28,120 bases of DNA, taken from Candidatus Caenarcanales bacterium (GTDB lineage Bacteria > Cyanobacteriota > Vampirovibrionia > LMEP-6097). Positions 7,041-14,819 of the stretch are shown here, in pieces. The DNA lies in NCBI GenBank assembly GCA_022447685.1, contig JAKVAO010000032.1:1-28120 (forward strand). The letters are read 5' to 3'. Within the stretch, counting starts at the first letter, position 1; each line of letters starts with the position of its first letter. The position numbers and the translations under genes are program-made. The notes below the pieces were generated by a model, which was given only the letters and a program-made list of their open reading frames with translations, was not told the origin of the DNA and did not search any database.

Positions 7041-8471
7041 ATGTACGACTACATAATAGTTGGAGCTGGAATCTCAGGCTTATACGCAGCTTATAATCTT
7101 AGTAAACATAATAAGAGCTTTCTCTTGCTTGAAAAGAATTCAAGTCTTGGCGGTACTTGGAAAAGTATTAAGTATAAGGACTCATTATTTGAATTAGGTC
7201 CAAATACTATTATTGACTCTTCTAAGGATTTACAGCTGCTAATCGAAGATCTAGAGTTAGAATCTGAGGTCTTAAAATGCCCACTTAAAGAATCTAAGCG
7301 TTATATTTTTGATGGTACAGAATTGCAAGAGCTAAGCTCAAATCCTCTCAGTCTATTATTTTCTGGCTTAATAAGCACTGGAGGTTTTCTAGATTTCTTA
7401 TTTAAGTTTTTCAGTCTTACTCAATCTAGCAAAGTAAAAATCAATGATGAAGAATTTCAAAAAGGTGAATCTGTTAGAGATTTTGCTGAAAGAAACTTTG
7501 GTAAAGAGATTACTAGAAAGTTATTAGAGACTTTCCTTAAAGGCGTTTGGGCTGGTGACCCTGAGAAATTATCTGCTGATTATGCATTGAAGATACTTGC
7601 TCAAATGGAAAAGGAACACGGTTCTATATTTAAAGCTTTATTGAGCAAGTTTGGCAAATCCAAAGCTAAATCTAAAGCTAAGTCAATCATTTCCTTCAAA
7701 GAAGGTTTACAGTCTTTATGCACAGCAATTGTAAATAAAATAGCTGCTGAAAACATAGCTCTTAACAGCAAGGTCAATAAAATTGAGCTAGAAGCAGATA
7801 AGTATATAGTAGAAACAAGTTCTGGTGAAGAAACTAAAAGTTTTCAAGCAAAGAATATAATCTTTGCAAGTAAGTCTTTCGAGGTAGCTGAGTTGCTTGG
7901 AGCTATAGCTCCTGATCTCTCTGAAGAACTAAATGAAATTTATTACGCTCCTATAGCTCTTTTTGCTTATAGCCTGCCGAAGTCAGCTTTTAGTAAAGAT
8001 TTGGATGGTTTTGGTTATTTATCTGCAGCTGAAGAATTTAAGACTTTAGGTTCTATTTGGGCATCGCAACTTTTTCCAGAAAGGAATCTGGATGATGAAT
8101 ATGTGTTTTTGAGTTTTATTGGTGGTGCTAAAAATCAAGAGATATTAGAACTAAGTGAAGACTGCCTGTGGAATCAGTATATAATTCCAGAACAGAAGAG
8201 AGTTTATGGTAAATTTCTAGCAAAGCCCCTGAATGATTTTGATTTTAAATTACTAGCTTCTAAAAAAATCACTAGAGCAATACCTCAATTAAATATTGGG
8301 CACGCTGAAATTAATTCTAAAATTAAGTCTCTGCTTCAGAATAAATACCCCAATATTCATTTACTTGGGAATTATATGGAAGGGGTTGCTATTAAGGACG
8401 CGCTTGAGAGTGTGCATACACTAGATTTAGAAACTCAAGATACTTTTCAGGAAGCCTTAACCACAGCTTAA
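7041..8471 (+). CDS. hemY: Protoporphyrinogen/coproporphyrinogen oxidase-like flavoprotein
   Basis: An FAD-dependent amine-oxidase-family protein, most like HemY/HemG-type oxidases that aromatise porphyrinogens in heme synthesis. The N-terminal dinucleotide fold is clear (YDYIIVGAGISGLYAAYNL, then LLEKNSSLGGTWKS). The family's ELGPNTI follows at about residue 60, KGVWAGDPEKLSADYAL resembles the Y-A-G-D-P-x-x-L-S block, and the C-terminal FAD contact is HLLGNYMEGVAIKDALES. A start at 7041 gives the usual MYDY opening and has TATGAT 7 nt upstream; an in-frame ATG at 7029 would add four residues. No membrane anchor is evident. Assigning the exact substrate, or excluding another FAD oxidase of the same fold, is not possible by eye. 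No other heme gene lies in the window. Confidence 0.8.
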   Translation: MYDYIIVGAGISGLYAAYNLSKHNKSFLLLEKNSSLGGTWKSIKYKDSLFELGPNTIIDSSKDLQLLIEDLELESEVLKCPLKESKRYIFDGTELQELSSNPLSLLFSGLISTGGFLDFLFKFFSLTQSSKVKINDEEFQKGESVRDFAERNFGKEITRKLLETFLKGVWAGDPEKLSADYALKILAQMEKEHGSIFKALLSKFGKSKAKSKAKSIISFKEGLQSLCTAIVNKIAAENIALNSKVNKIELEADKYIVETSSGEETKSFQAKNIIFASKSFEVAELLGAIAPDLSEELNEIYYAPIALFAYSLPKSAFSKDLDGFGYLSAAEEFKTLGSIWASQLFPERNLDDEYVFLSFIGGAKNQEILELSEDCLWNQYIIPEQKRVYGKFLAKPLNDFDFKLLASKKITRAIPQLNIGHAEINSKIKSLLQNKYPNIHLLGNYMEGVAIKDALESVHTLDLETQDTFQEALTTA

Positions 8472-8497
8472 CTTCTTAGGTTTAAATAGTATTTATT

Positions 8498-10183
8498 ATG
8501 ACAAGTACGTCCAAGACTTACTCTATAAACACGTACCTTAGAGAAATAAAAGCTTATGCAAGTACTGGGGGATCTTCCATTACTGATAAAACAGTCAAAG
8601 ATGTAGAGAAAGCTTTGAAAAAAACTGGTAAAGATCGCTTTACTGAAGCTGAGGTTATGGATACTTTAATTAAAAGTGGCTATGGTTTTCAGCTGGAAGA
8701 CAAGTTAGAAGAAGTTAATACTGATTATACAAGTATGAGTAATAATGATCTATTTTTTGCTGTTGATAGTGTTGATACTAATGAATCTTTTTATGTTAGT
8801 AATGCTAAGAAATCAGACGATGGTTCTTGGGATATTCTTGCCGTGAAATCCACTGATGATGTTGAAGAAGCTTTTAGTATGTCAAAAGATATTTCTTTGA
8901 ACCTTGATTTGGATTCAATAGAAAGAGATGGTGATGAAGTTTTAGTTGCAAGTTCTGAATCTGTTCCAGTTTCTGGCTCTGGTGAAGAAGAGGGAGCGGG
9001 TGAAATTTCAGCCTCAGAAGGTGTTCCTAATTTTATAGACTCCTATGATATAAAAGAAGCAGAATCTGTTTCTCTAGGTGAATTTTCTGAAGCCTTAATG
9101 GGTAAATTTGACGAAGAGAAGAAAAATATTTTTGTAATTGGTGAAAACCATGATTATGGAATTGATAATAGTTATATAGAAACTTTGGTGAAAGAGCTTA
9201 AAGAGAAAGGGGGAAGCCCGATCATAGCTTTAGAATTGCCGGGTATTACAGATGATGCTAATAAGGATGAGCTTGCAAAGCTTGATTCTCAAGCAATTCT
9301 TGCACTCTATGAAAAAGATTCAAAAAGGCAAGATATTTTAGATAAAGTTTTTGGTGATTCTGATAGTTTCATTGAAAGTGTTCAAGATGCTACTGTGAAT
9401 GAAAAACTTAAGCAAGCCTTTCTTGATGGAGAGATTAGTGAAGATGACTTATTAAATACTTTGGTTGTACTTGATGCTGGTGAGAAAATAGCTTTTGCTG
9501 GAAGCTATAGTCGTGAAAGTGGGGCTGATGGTAGAGAAAATATTATTGATACTCTTGAGTTTGCTAGGGGCAATGATATTCAATTAGAATTCTTTGAAAG
9601 TATGTATCGTGACGATAGCTTTGTCAGAGATAATTACAGTTCTCAGTTTATTCAAGGTCTTACAGAAGATGGGACTCCAATAGTGATTACAGGATATTTC
9701 CATGCGAACAAATCACCTGAAACTGAGGCGCAAGGTATTACCGAAACTAATATTGATCCAAATATAACACTTGCTGGGAATTTAGATGAGACTAAAGGGA
9801 ATAATCTTATTTCTACTTTTATCTATGATCCAGCTAGTGATGTTTTTGATATAGATCGTGAATCAACTTATAAAAGAGATTCTGAGATTTATAAGGCATT
9901 CTTCGAAGCAACAGTGGAAACTGCTTCCGAGGGTTCTTCTTCACAGAAAAAGAATATTAGCAGGCGTGACCTCGAAAATGCAATTAATAAAGCCCTTGCG
10001 GCAAAAGATTTTGCGGACATCACCAAGGAAGAAATAGATGTTCTTTATAATGATTTATATTCAGATGACTTTGGAAGATATAATTCATACCAAAGCTACG
10101 AAGATTTCGTGATAAATAACCAGGATAATCAAGGCAGACAAAACCCAGATGAAGGTTTTGATTTTATTTTCAAAACTGAATAG
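8498..10183 (+). CDS. ChaN/TIKI/EreA-fold-like protein with long acidic flanks (561 aa)
   Basis: The central region (about 210-405) has the spaced motifs of the ChaN / TraB-TIKI / erythromycin-esterase superfamily: FVIGENHDY (GExH-D, residues 215-219), IIALELPGI (about 242-250) and ITGYFHANK (G-x-x-H, about 398-404). Members bind heme or metal or hydrolyse esters and peptides. The first 200 residues are acidic and low-complexity around 155-172 (SGSGEEEGAGE); the last 80 include two short helical segments (about 488-525), vaguely reminiscent of the N-terminal segment at 30-65 (TVKDVEKALKKTGKDRFTEA). No signal peptide. It follows the oxidase by 26 nt, so a shared transcript and perhaps a tetrapyrrole link are possible. 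No obvious ribosome binding site. Activity is not assigned. Confidence 0.65.
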   Translation: MTSTSKTYSINTYLREIKAYASTGGSSITDKTVKDVEKALKKTGKDRFTEAEVMDTLIKSGYGFQLEDKLEEVNTDYTSMSNNDLFFAVDSVDTNESFYVSNAKKSDDGSWDILAVKSTDDVEEAFSMSKDISLNLDLDSIERDGDEVLVASSESVPVSGSGEEEGAGEISASEGVPNFIDSYDIKEAESVSLGEFSEALMGKFDEEKKNIFVIGENHDYGIDNSYIETLVKELKEKGGSPIIALELPGITDDANKDELAKLDSQAILALYEKDSKRQDILDKVFGDSDSFIESVQDATVNEKLKQAFLDGEISEDDLLNTLVVLDAGEKIAFAGSYSRESGADGRENIIDTLEFARGNDIQLEFFESMYRDDSFVRDNYSSQFIQGLTEDGTPIVITGYFHANKSPETEAQGITETNIDPNITLAGNLDETKGNNLISTFIYDPASDVFDIDRESTYKRDSEIYKAFFEATVETASEGSSSQKKNISRRDLENAINKALAAKDFADITKEEIDVLYNDLYSDDFGRYNSYQSYEDFVINNQDNQGRQNPDEGFDFIFKTE

Positions 10184-10203
10184 AATTAATTTCCCGTAGA
10201 TCT

Positions 10204-11556
10204 CTAAAGTGCTCTAGCCCAAGGCTCGTCTTCTGTATAAGGAATATCACTTACTATATCTTCAAGTGTACTTTTGATACTTAGTAATGAATTTTCATCT
10301 ATGATCTTGATTGGGATTTTTTTCTTCTTGGAGATATCATAGATTTGTGCATCAGGAGAAGCATAGCTCTTCAGAGCGAAGATTAGATCAGCTTCATCTA
10401 TGGTATTTGCTATGCAGAGCTCAACTTCTGTAGACTCTATAGAGCGCTTCAGTAAAGACTTAGATATCGCATAAGGGTAAATCGCGAGGCTTTCACCGTT
10501 CTTGCTGTAAGGGAAATTGTTAGTGATTGGAGCTTGAGCTTCTCTTCTTGGAGCTCTCTCTAGAATAGTAATTTCATCAGTATCTTTGTTTCTAGTTCTA
10601 AGTTCTGGTTGAACAGTCCAGCCACGTAGTATTGAATCAATGCTCATAGCTACGTTTTTGTGAACTTTAACTGTATACTTATCGATAATCTCTATACAGA
10701 TATCGAATGTTGGCTTGGAAGCTCTTTCAAGTACTGTCTTTCTAGTACCACGTTTTTTCGCTTCTTCGTCACCTAGGGTCACAGACTCAATACCACCAAC
10801 TAAGTCACTTAAAGTTGGGTTTTGAATGATGCTTTCTAGATCTATACCGTGTGCTGTTCCAATTAAACGAACACCTCTTTCTGCAATTGTTCTAGATGCA
10901 TAGGCTTCTTTTTCGGTACCGATCTCATCTATAACTATAACTTCAGGAGTGTGATTCTCAACAGCTTCAATCATGACGTCGTGTTGAACTCTTTGTTTAG
11001 AGACTTGCATACGTCTTGCTCTACCAATTGCTGGATGAGGGGTGTCGCCGTCGCCACCAATCTCGTTAGAGGTATCTATTACAACTACTCTTTTTTCTTG
11101 CTCGTTTGAAATTTTACAAGCAATCTCTCTAAGCATAGTGGTCTTACCAACGCCTGGAGGTCCTAGAAGTAGTAAAGACTTGGATTCTTGTAAACAGTCT
11201 CTAATGATATCTACAGTTCCTGAGATGGATCTACCTACTCTCATAGTAAGACCTATGACATCATTTTTTTTGTTATAGATTGCACTGATTCTATGTAAAG
11301 TACCTTCCAAGCCAGTTCTGTTGGATTCGTCAAATTCACCAATGCTGCAAGTGATGTTTTCTAGTACTTCAGTTGTTACTTTGCGGTTACCAAGTATTAT
11401 CGTTTTTTGTTTTGCGAAGCGCGCTTCAGGGATTCTTCCTAAGTCTAGAACGACTTCTATGAGTTTGCTTAAGTCGTGTTTTAATATATCTGTTTGAACA
11501 TCTATTGGTAATAAATCTAATATTTTTTTTACATCATCTTTAACAATATTGACCAT
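10204..11556 (-). CDS. ycf45: Ycf45-like AAA ATPase (SpoIIIAA-type), 450 aa
   Basis: Matches the Ycf45 / 'R3H-domain nucleic-acid-binding' ATPase of cyanobacteria and plastids. Walker A is LGPPGVGKTTMLREIA (about 131-146), followed by VVVIDTSNEIGGDGDTPHPA and IGRARRMQV, and Walker B is EVIVIDEIGTE (about 205-215). The family also shows GTAHGIDLESIIQNPTLSDL further on. At 450 aa it is shorter than many cyanobacterial homologues, and I see no clear R3H motif (RxxxH) near the C-terminus, so the nucleic-acid-binding end may be missing or degenerate. Cellular role is unknown in the family. It starts 25 nt downstream of ldpA on the same strand, so the two are probably co-transcribed. Confidence 0.88.
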   Translation of the reverse strand: MVNIVKDDVKKILDLLPIDVQTDILKHDLSKLIEVVLDLGRIPEARFAKQKTIILGNRKVTTEVLENITCSIGEFDESNRTGLEGTLHRISAIYNKKNDVIGLTMRVGRSISGTVDIIRDCLQESKSLLLLGPPGVGKTTMLREIACKISNEQEKRVVVIDTSNEIGGDGDTPHPAIGRARRMQVSKQRVQHDVMIEAVENHTPEVIVIDEIGTEKEAYASRTIAERGVRLIGTAHGIDLESIIQNPTLSDLVGGIESVTLGDEEAKKRGTRKTVLERASKPTFDICIEIIDKYTVKVHKNVAMSIDSILRGWTVQPELRTRNKDTDEITILERAPRREAQAPITNNFPYSKNGESLAIYPYAISKSLLKRSIESTEVELCIANTIDEADLIFALKSYASPDAQIYDISKKKKIPIKIIDENSLLSIKSTLEDIVSDIPYTEDEPWARAL

Positions 11557-11581
11557 AACTCGTTATTCCCATTGTATTGCT

Positions 11582-12601
11582 TTACCCTCTTTTTGTAAAA
11601 TTTTTCACATTCTGAGTTCTAGACTTTTTTATGGTTTTTATTGAAAACTCTCTGGCTTCTTGTCTTGGTAGATCTATTATTTTGTTTCTCAGCCAGGAGC
11701 CAATAGCAACTCCGTTTATATTCACATTCATGCTTTTAGCTTTACTTAAGCTTTCATGATTGACGCCTCCAGCTATTTGAATGAAGCAATTATCTGGTTT
11801 TAAATTCTCGAATGAATTTATTAAAAATCTTGCATTCTCTATACTTTTTAAATCTTTGTGCTGATCTGAGAATCGTGCTCCTGATTGAGGCACACCGTCT
11901 GTTTGAATTACAATGGATCTATTCTCAACTCCTGGCCGCTGATATACTTCTTCGAGAATTACTTCTTTAGCTTGAAGAAGCTCTTGCTGATTCATTAACT
12001 CTGAACCAATTGAAAAAGATTCTAAGTCTATATGTTCAAGATCAAGCTTTCGGTAAAATTCTCTAAAAGCATCAAAGTCTTTATTTAAATGGATTTCAAA
12101 GGCTCTTGCTCCCATTTTAAACAAGCGGTTAAGTTCATCAGCATTGTAAGCATCCCAGTCTTTGAATTCTAATGCTTCGTAGGGACAGTAGTCTAAACAA
12201 TTGGAGCAACCAAAGCATAGATCTTCGTTGTAAGTAAAACTAGGAGACATGAAGAATGCATTTGATGGGCAGCTGGGGATGCAGGCTTCACATTCTGTAC
12301 AAAGGTTTGTGTCTAGTTCAATTCTTCTGAAATGTGGATCTTGTCCAACGTTTACACTGAGCATTATTAGTGGTTTCTCTAGTGATGGATCTTCAGCTAG
12401 TGCAGTTTCAATACCACTTTGTGCTGAAATTAAAGAATGAGGAAAAGCAGATATGTCTATGACATTAGCTTTTGCGTGGGTGAAACAATAAGCATAAAAT
12501 TCGATACTTTCTAAGTCTTTCAAAGACGCTCCAATAATCAGCTTATGGTAATTTTGCTCATTTAAAGATTTAAAAATTGAGGAGTTTTTGTACGTTTTCA
12601 C
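11582..12601 (-). CDS. ldpA: LdpA-type protein with two [4Fe-4S] clusters (339 aa)
   Basis: In cyanobacteria LdpA is a redox-sensing iron-sulfur protein that feeds light/redox state into the circadian clock. Here PLIMLSVNVGQDPHFRRIEL precedes a ferredoxin pair: CTECEACIPSC (Cys 101, 104, 107, 111) and CFGCSNCLDYC (Cys 129, 132, 135, 139). The C-terminal part matches the LdpA C-terminal domain in layout (SGARFSDQHKD, FIQIAGGVNHESL, GVAIGSWLRNK), so the protein is full length. The start codon is GTG at 12601 with no Shine-Dalgarno sequence; TATTAT lies 6 nt upstream. No clock gene (kaiABC) is visible, so a general redox role is more likely than clock input. Confidence 0.88.
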   Translation of the reverse strand: MKTYKNSSIFKSLNEQNYHKLIIGASLKDLESIEFYAYCFTHAKANVIDISAFPHSLISAQSGIETALAEDPSLEKPLIMLSVNVGQDPHFRRIELDTNLCTECEACIPSCPSNAFFMSPSFTYNEDLCFGCSNCLDYCPYEALEFKDWDAYNADELNRLFKMGARAFEIHLNKDFDAFREFYRKLDLEHIDLESFSIGSELMNQQELLQAKEVILEEVYQRPGVENRSIVIQTDGVPQSGARFSDQHKDLKSIENARFLINSFENLKPDNCFIQIAGGVNHESLSKAKSMNVNINGVAIGSWLRNKIIDLPRQEAREFSIKTIKKSRTQNVKNFTKRG

Positions 12602-12607
12602 GATTAG

Positions 12608-12613
12608 ATAATA
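12608..12613 (-). promoter_or_regulatory. -10 box immediately upstream of ldpA
   Basis: TATTAT on the minus strand ends 6 nt before the GTG start of ldpA. The -35 region is unclear. The 33-bp gap to the divergent gene at 12635 also holds TATATA (12621-12626, plus strand) 8 nt before that gene's ATG, so two back-to-back leaderless promoters are plausible. Confidence 0.45.
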
Positions 12614-12634
12614 GAATAATTATATAAAGACTCT

Positions 12635-13354
12635 ATGAGTAAATACAAGCAGCTTTGTTTAATATTTACAGTTTTACTGCTAAGCCTGCAGAACACTCAC
12701 TCTGCGCTGGCTACTTATGAGCCTTTGAGATTCTATGGCGCTCTAGATTATAAAGTCCAGGTAAATGACCAAATCACACTCTTCTGTTATGACGAGGAAG
12801 GTACTAGAACTGTTAATTTTGATAGATTAACTGTTTTGACTAATGGTCAAATAACTATACCTTTCTGGGGTGAGGTGCCAATAAGAGGTCTAACGGCTAC
12901 AGAATTTAAAGATTCGCTCAATCAAAATAAACCAGAGATTATCGTCAAAAAAGGTGTCTCTTGTGAGGTCATAGTCTATCACCCAGAAGTTAAGATTCCA
13001 GTTATTGGACAAGTTAGAAATCCTGGTTACTATCCTATCGGTGATTCGACTGTTTACGACATGATCGGAGCTGCTGGAGGCTTTACTTTTTATAGTGATG
13101 AATCTGCAGTTAAGGTGATTAGGCAGAGAAAAGACGGGACTAGAGAAGATTTCTTTGTGAATTTCCCCAAAGATGTTTATGAAGCCTATGAAGAGGGATC
13201 AGGAGTTGGACAGGATAAGTATATAGTTTCTGAGGGCGATATTATTTATGTCCGTAGAAGTAAGGTGCGTACTTTCTTGGGCGTGATGAGATTTATTCTT
13301 CAAGCTGCAACACTTGGTGTTGTTTCAGGGGCTACTGCGGCTGCTTTGAATTAA
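12635..13354 (+). CDS. Polysaccharide-export-type periplasmic protein with SLBB domain
   Basis: A 239-aa protein with a signal peptide (YKQLCLIFTVLLLSLQNTHS, cleavage probably near A-L-A at 24-27). It is followed by a Poly_export (Wza-like) domain starting at YKVQVNDQITLFCYDEEGTR and a SLBB-type beta-grasp from about 115 (VIGQVRNPGYYPIGDSTVYD, then MIGAAGGFT). Members line the periplasmic/outer-membrane channel for capsule or exopolysaccharide. Unlike Wza it has no lipobox cysteine, and it ends with a hydrophobic stretch (VMRFILQAATLGVVSGATAA) that may anchor it. No polymerase, flippase or glycosyltransferase is adjacent, so it is an isolated export component here. No ribosome binding site; probably leaderless. 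Confidence 0.85.
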   Translation: MSKYKQLCLIFTVLLLSLQNTHSALATYEPLRFYGALDYKVQVNDQITLFCYDEEGTRTVNFDRLTVLTNGQITIPFWGEVPIRGLTATEFKDSLNQNKPEIIVKKGVSCEVIVYHPEVKIPVIGQVRNPGYYPIGDSTVYDMIGAAGGFTFYSDESAVKVIRQRKDGTREDFFVNFPKDVYEAYEEGSGVGQDKYIVSEGDIIYVRRSKVRTFLGVMRFILQAATLGVVSGATAAALN

Positions 13355-13366
13355 ATTAAACTAGCT

Positions 13367-14635
13367 TCATAGCAGCGATAATTCACCAAGTTTGTGGGGG
13401 TATGGGTATTTAACTTTACTCTGATCTTCAACTCTCTCTTTATAACTTTGTAAAGCTTCTAATATAATCGAATAAGTGCCAATAGAATCAAAATATTCAG
13501 AACTAGGACGATAGGTTGCTGAAGAGATCTTGAAGAGTAGTATGAGATTGTCAATATCTTCGATTGGAAGTTCATCAGAAATTTTAGCTATGTGTTTTAA
13601 CCTTTCAGGCTTATTGGTAGTTTCATTAAATAAGAAACCACTTGCCTCAGCCTCTAAAATATCTTTGAATAGGCTGAGATAGGTTTTTCGTAGCTCTATA
13701 AATCTTGATTTACTTAAACCTTGGGTGATATCTTTGCCACTATTTGTTTCAGTATTGTTGTCAAATAACGATAAATTTAAGTTTAAAAATTTATTATATA
13801 TATCATTTGCTTGATTACGGTGGCTTATGACTTTGTTGCTTTGATAGTGAACTTTTACATCACTTTTTCTTTCCCAGTTAAATTGGTTTTCAACAGTAAA
13901 TTCATATCTATTAGATTTGATAGAACTAAGTAATTTTTTTAAATCTGTGGGAAGCTTCTCTTTTATTTTCTCATCTATCTTGATTTCGTTAATTGATAGT
14001 GCTCCATCTTCTGCTTTAACATATAATTCCTGACTTTGAATTAAAGCTGCAATATCAGGGCTTTCTTCGATTTTTATTTTTGAATTATGTAAAGCTTGTA
14101 GTATCAATATATGAATATCTTTAAATGGATCGAACTTTGAATATTCTGCTGAGGATGAATCGAAAAGAAAAATAAGATTATCAAGATCTTCAACACTGAA
14201 TTTATCTGTGACTTTATTGATATCTTCTATTTTTGCTGTAGAACTGTCATTATCAGAATACATAAAACTATAAGTTGCCGTTTCTAAAATATTTGAGAAT
14301 TGATCTATATATTTGCTGCGTAAATCTTTGAAATCTTGCATATTATCAGGAGATATCCATGCCGGTGCTATCTTTTGAAAGTTGATTAATATTTTATTCG
14401 CTAGTTTTTGTTTTTGCCTTATTAATTTTTCCTGATTGGAGCTAAGATCTGGATAATAACGAATATTCATTAATTCTTGGACTAATCTTTTTCTGCTTTG
14501 TTGGATTAGATCCTCGGTTTTTCCTTGTATCTTCTGAACTTGCTTAAGACTAGATTCTTTAAATTTAGGAGCTATTATAGGTAATTTCTCACTCCATTTC
14601 AGAATCTCATTAGTGTATTTAGAAGTTGAAAGCAC
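13367..14635 (-). CDS. Uncharacterised protein with an internal duplication (422 aa)
   Basis: I recognise no family. The protein contains two related segments of about 90 residues, 104-193 and 314-404. Both start D/E-L-R-x-x-Y-[IL], continue with an [ND]ILE segment, then [IV]EDLDNLIFLF or IEDIDNLILLF followed by S[SA]-x-Y, and end I-L-[QE]-A-L-[HQ]. The arrangement is strongly alpha-helical and suggests tandem helical-bundle repeats separated by a basic linker. No signal peptide. The start is GTG at 14635 with no Shine-Dalgarno and GATAAT 6 nt upstream. It converges with the SLBB gene (12-bp gap) and diverges from the 570-aa gene. Confidence 0.7.
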   Translation of the reverse strand: MLSTSKYTNEILKWSEKLPIIAPKFKESSLKQVQKIQGKTEDLIQQSRKRLVQELMNIRYYPDLSSNQEKLIRQKQKLANKILINFQKIAPAWISPDNMQDFKDLRSKYIDQFSNILETATYSFMYSDNDSSTAKIEDINKVTDKFSVEDLDNLIFLFDSSSAEYSKFDPFKDIHILILQALHNSKIKIEESPDIAALIQSQELYVKAEDGALSINEIKIDEKIKEKLPTDLKKLLSSIKSNRYEFTVENQFNWERKSDVKVHYQSNKVISHRNQANDIYNKFLNLNLSLFDNNTETNSGKDITQGLSKSRFIELRKTYLSLFKDILEAEASGFLFNETTNKPERLKHIAKISDELPIEDIDNLILLFKISSATYRPSSEYFDSIGTYSIILEALQSYKERVEDQSKVKYPYPHKLGELSLL

Positions 14636-14735
14636 CGCGGTATTATCTTAGTACCTTTTGCTGGTATTTTATATAAAATAATAGTGAAACTTCAGCTTGA
14701 ATCAATATTTCTGATCCAACTATTACTGACAAAAC

Positions 14736-14765
14736 TTGCTTATTTGTATATACGTTTAGTATAAT
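14736..14765 (+). promoter_or_regulatory. Promoter of the 570-aa gene
   Basis: TTGCTT (14736-14741), 18-nt spacer, TATAAT (14760-14765). Expected start about 14772, giving a 5' leader of about 48 nt that includes the hairpin at 14782-14814. Confidence 0.6.
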
Positions 14766-14781
14766 TTAATATGTAATACGC

Positions 14782-14814
14782 AATGTCTTAATCATAACTC
14801 TTTGGTAAGGCATT
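14782..14814 (+). promoter_or_regulatory. 5'-leader hairpin covering the ribosome binding site
   Basis: AATGTCTTA (14782-14790) can pair with TAAGGCATT (14806-14814) over 9 bp including one G-U pair, with a 15-nt loop. The right arm contains the AAGG that serves as the ribosome binding site for the ATG at 14820, so folding would hide it. Confidence 0.4.
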
Positions 14815-14819
14815 AGTCA

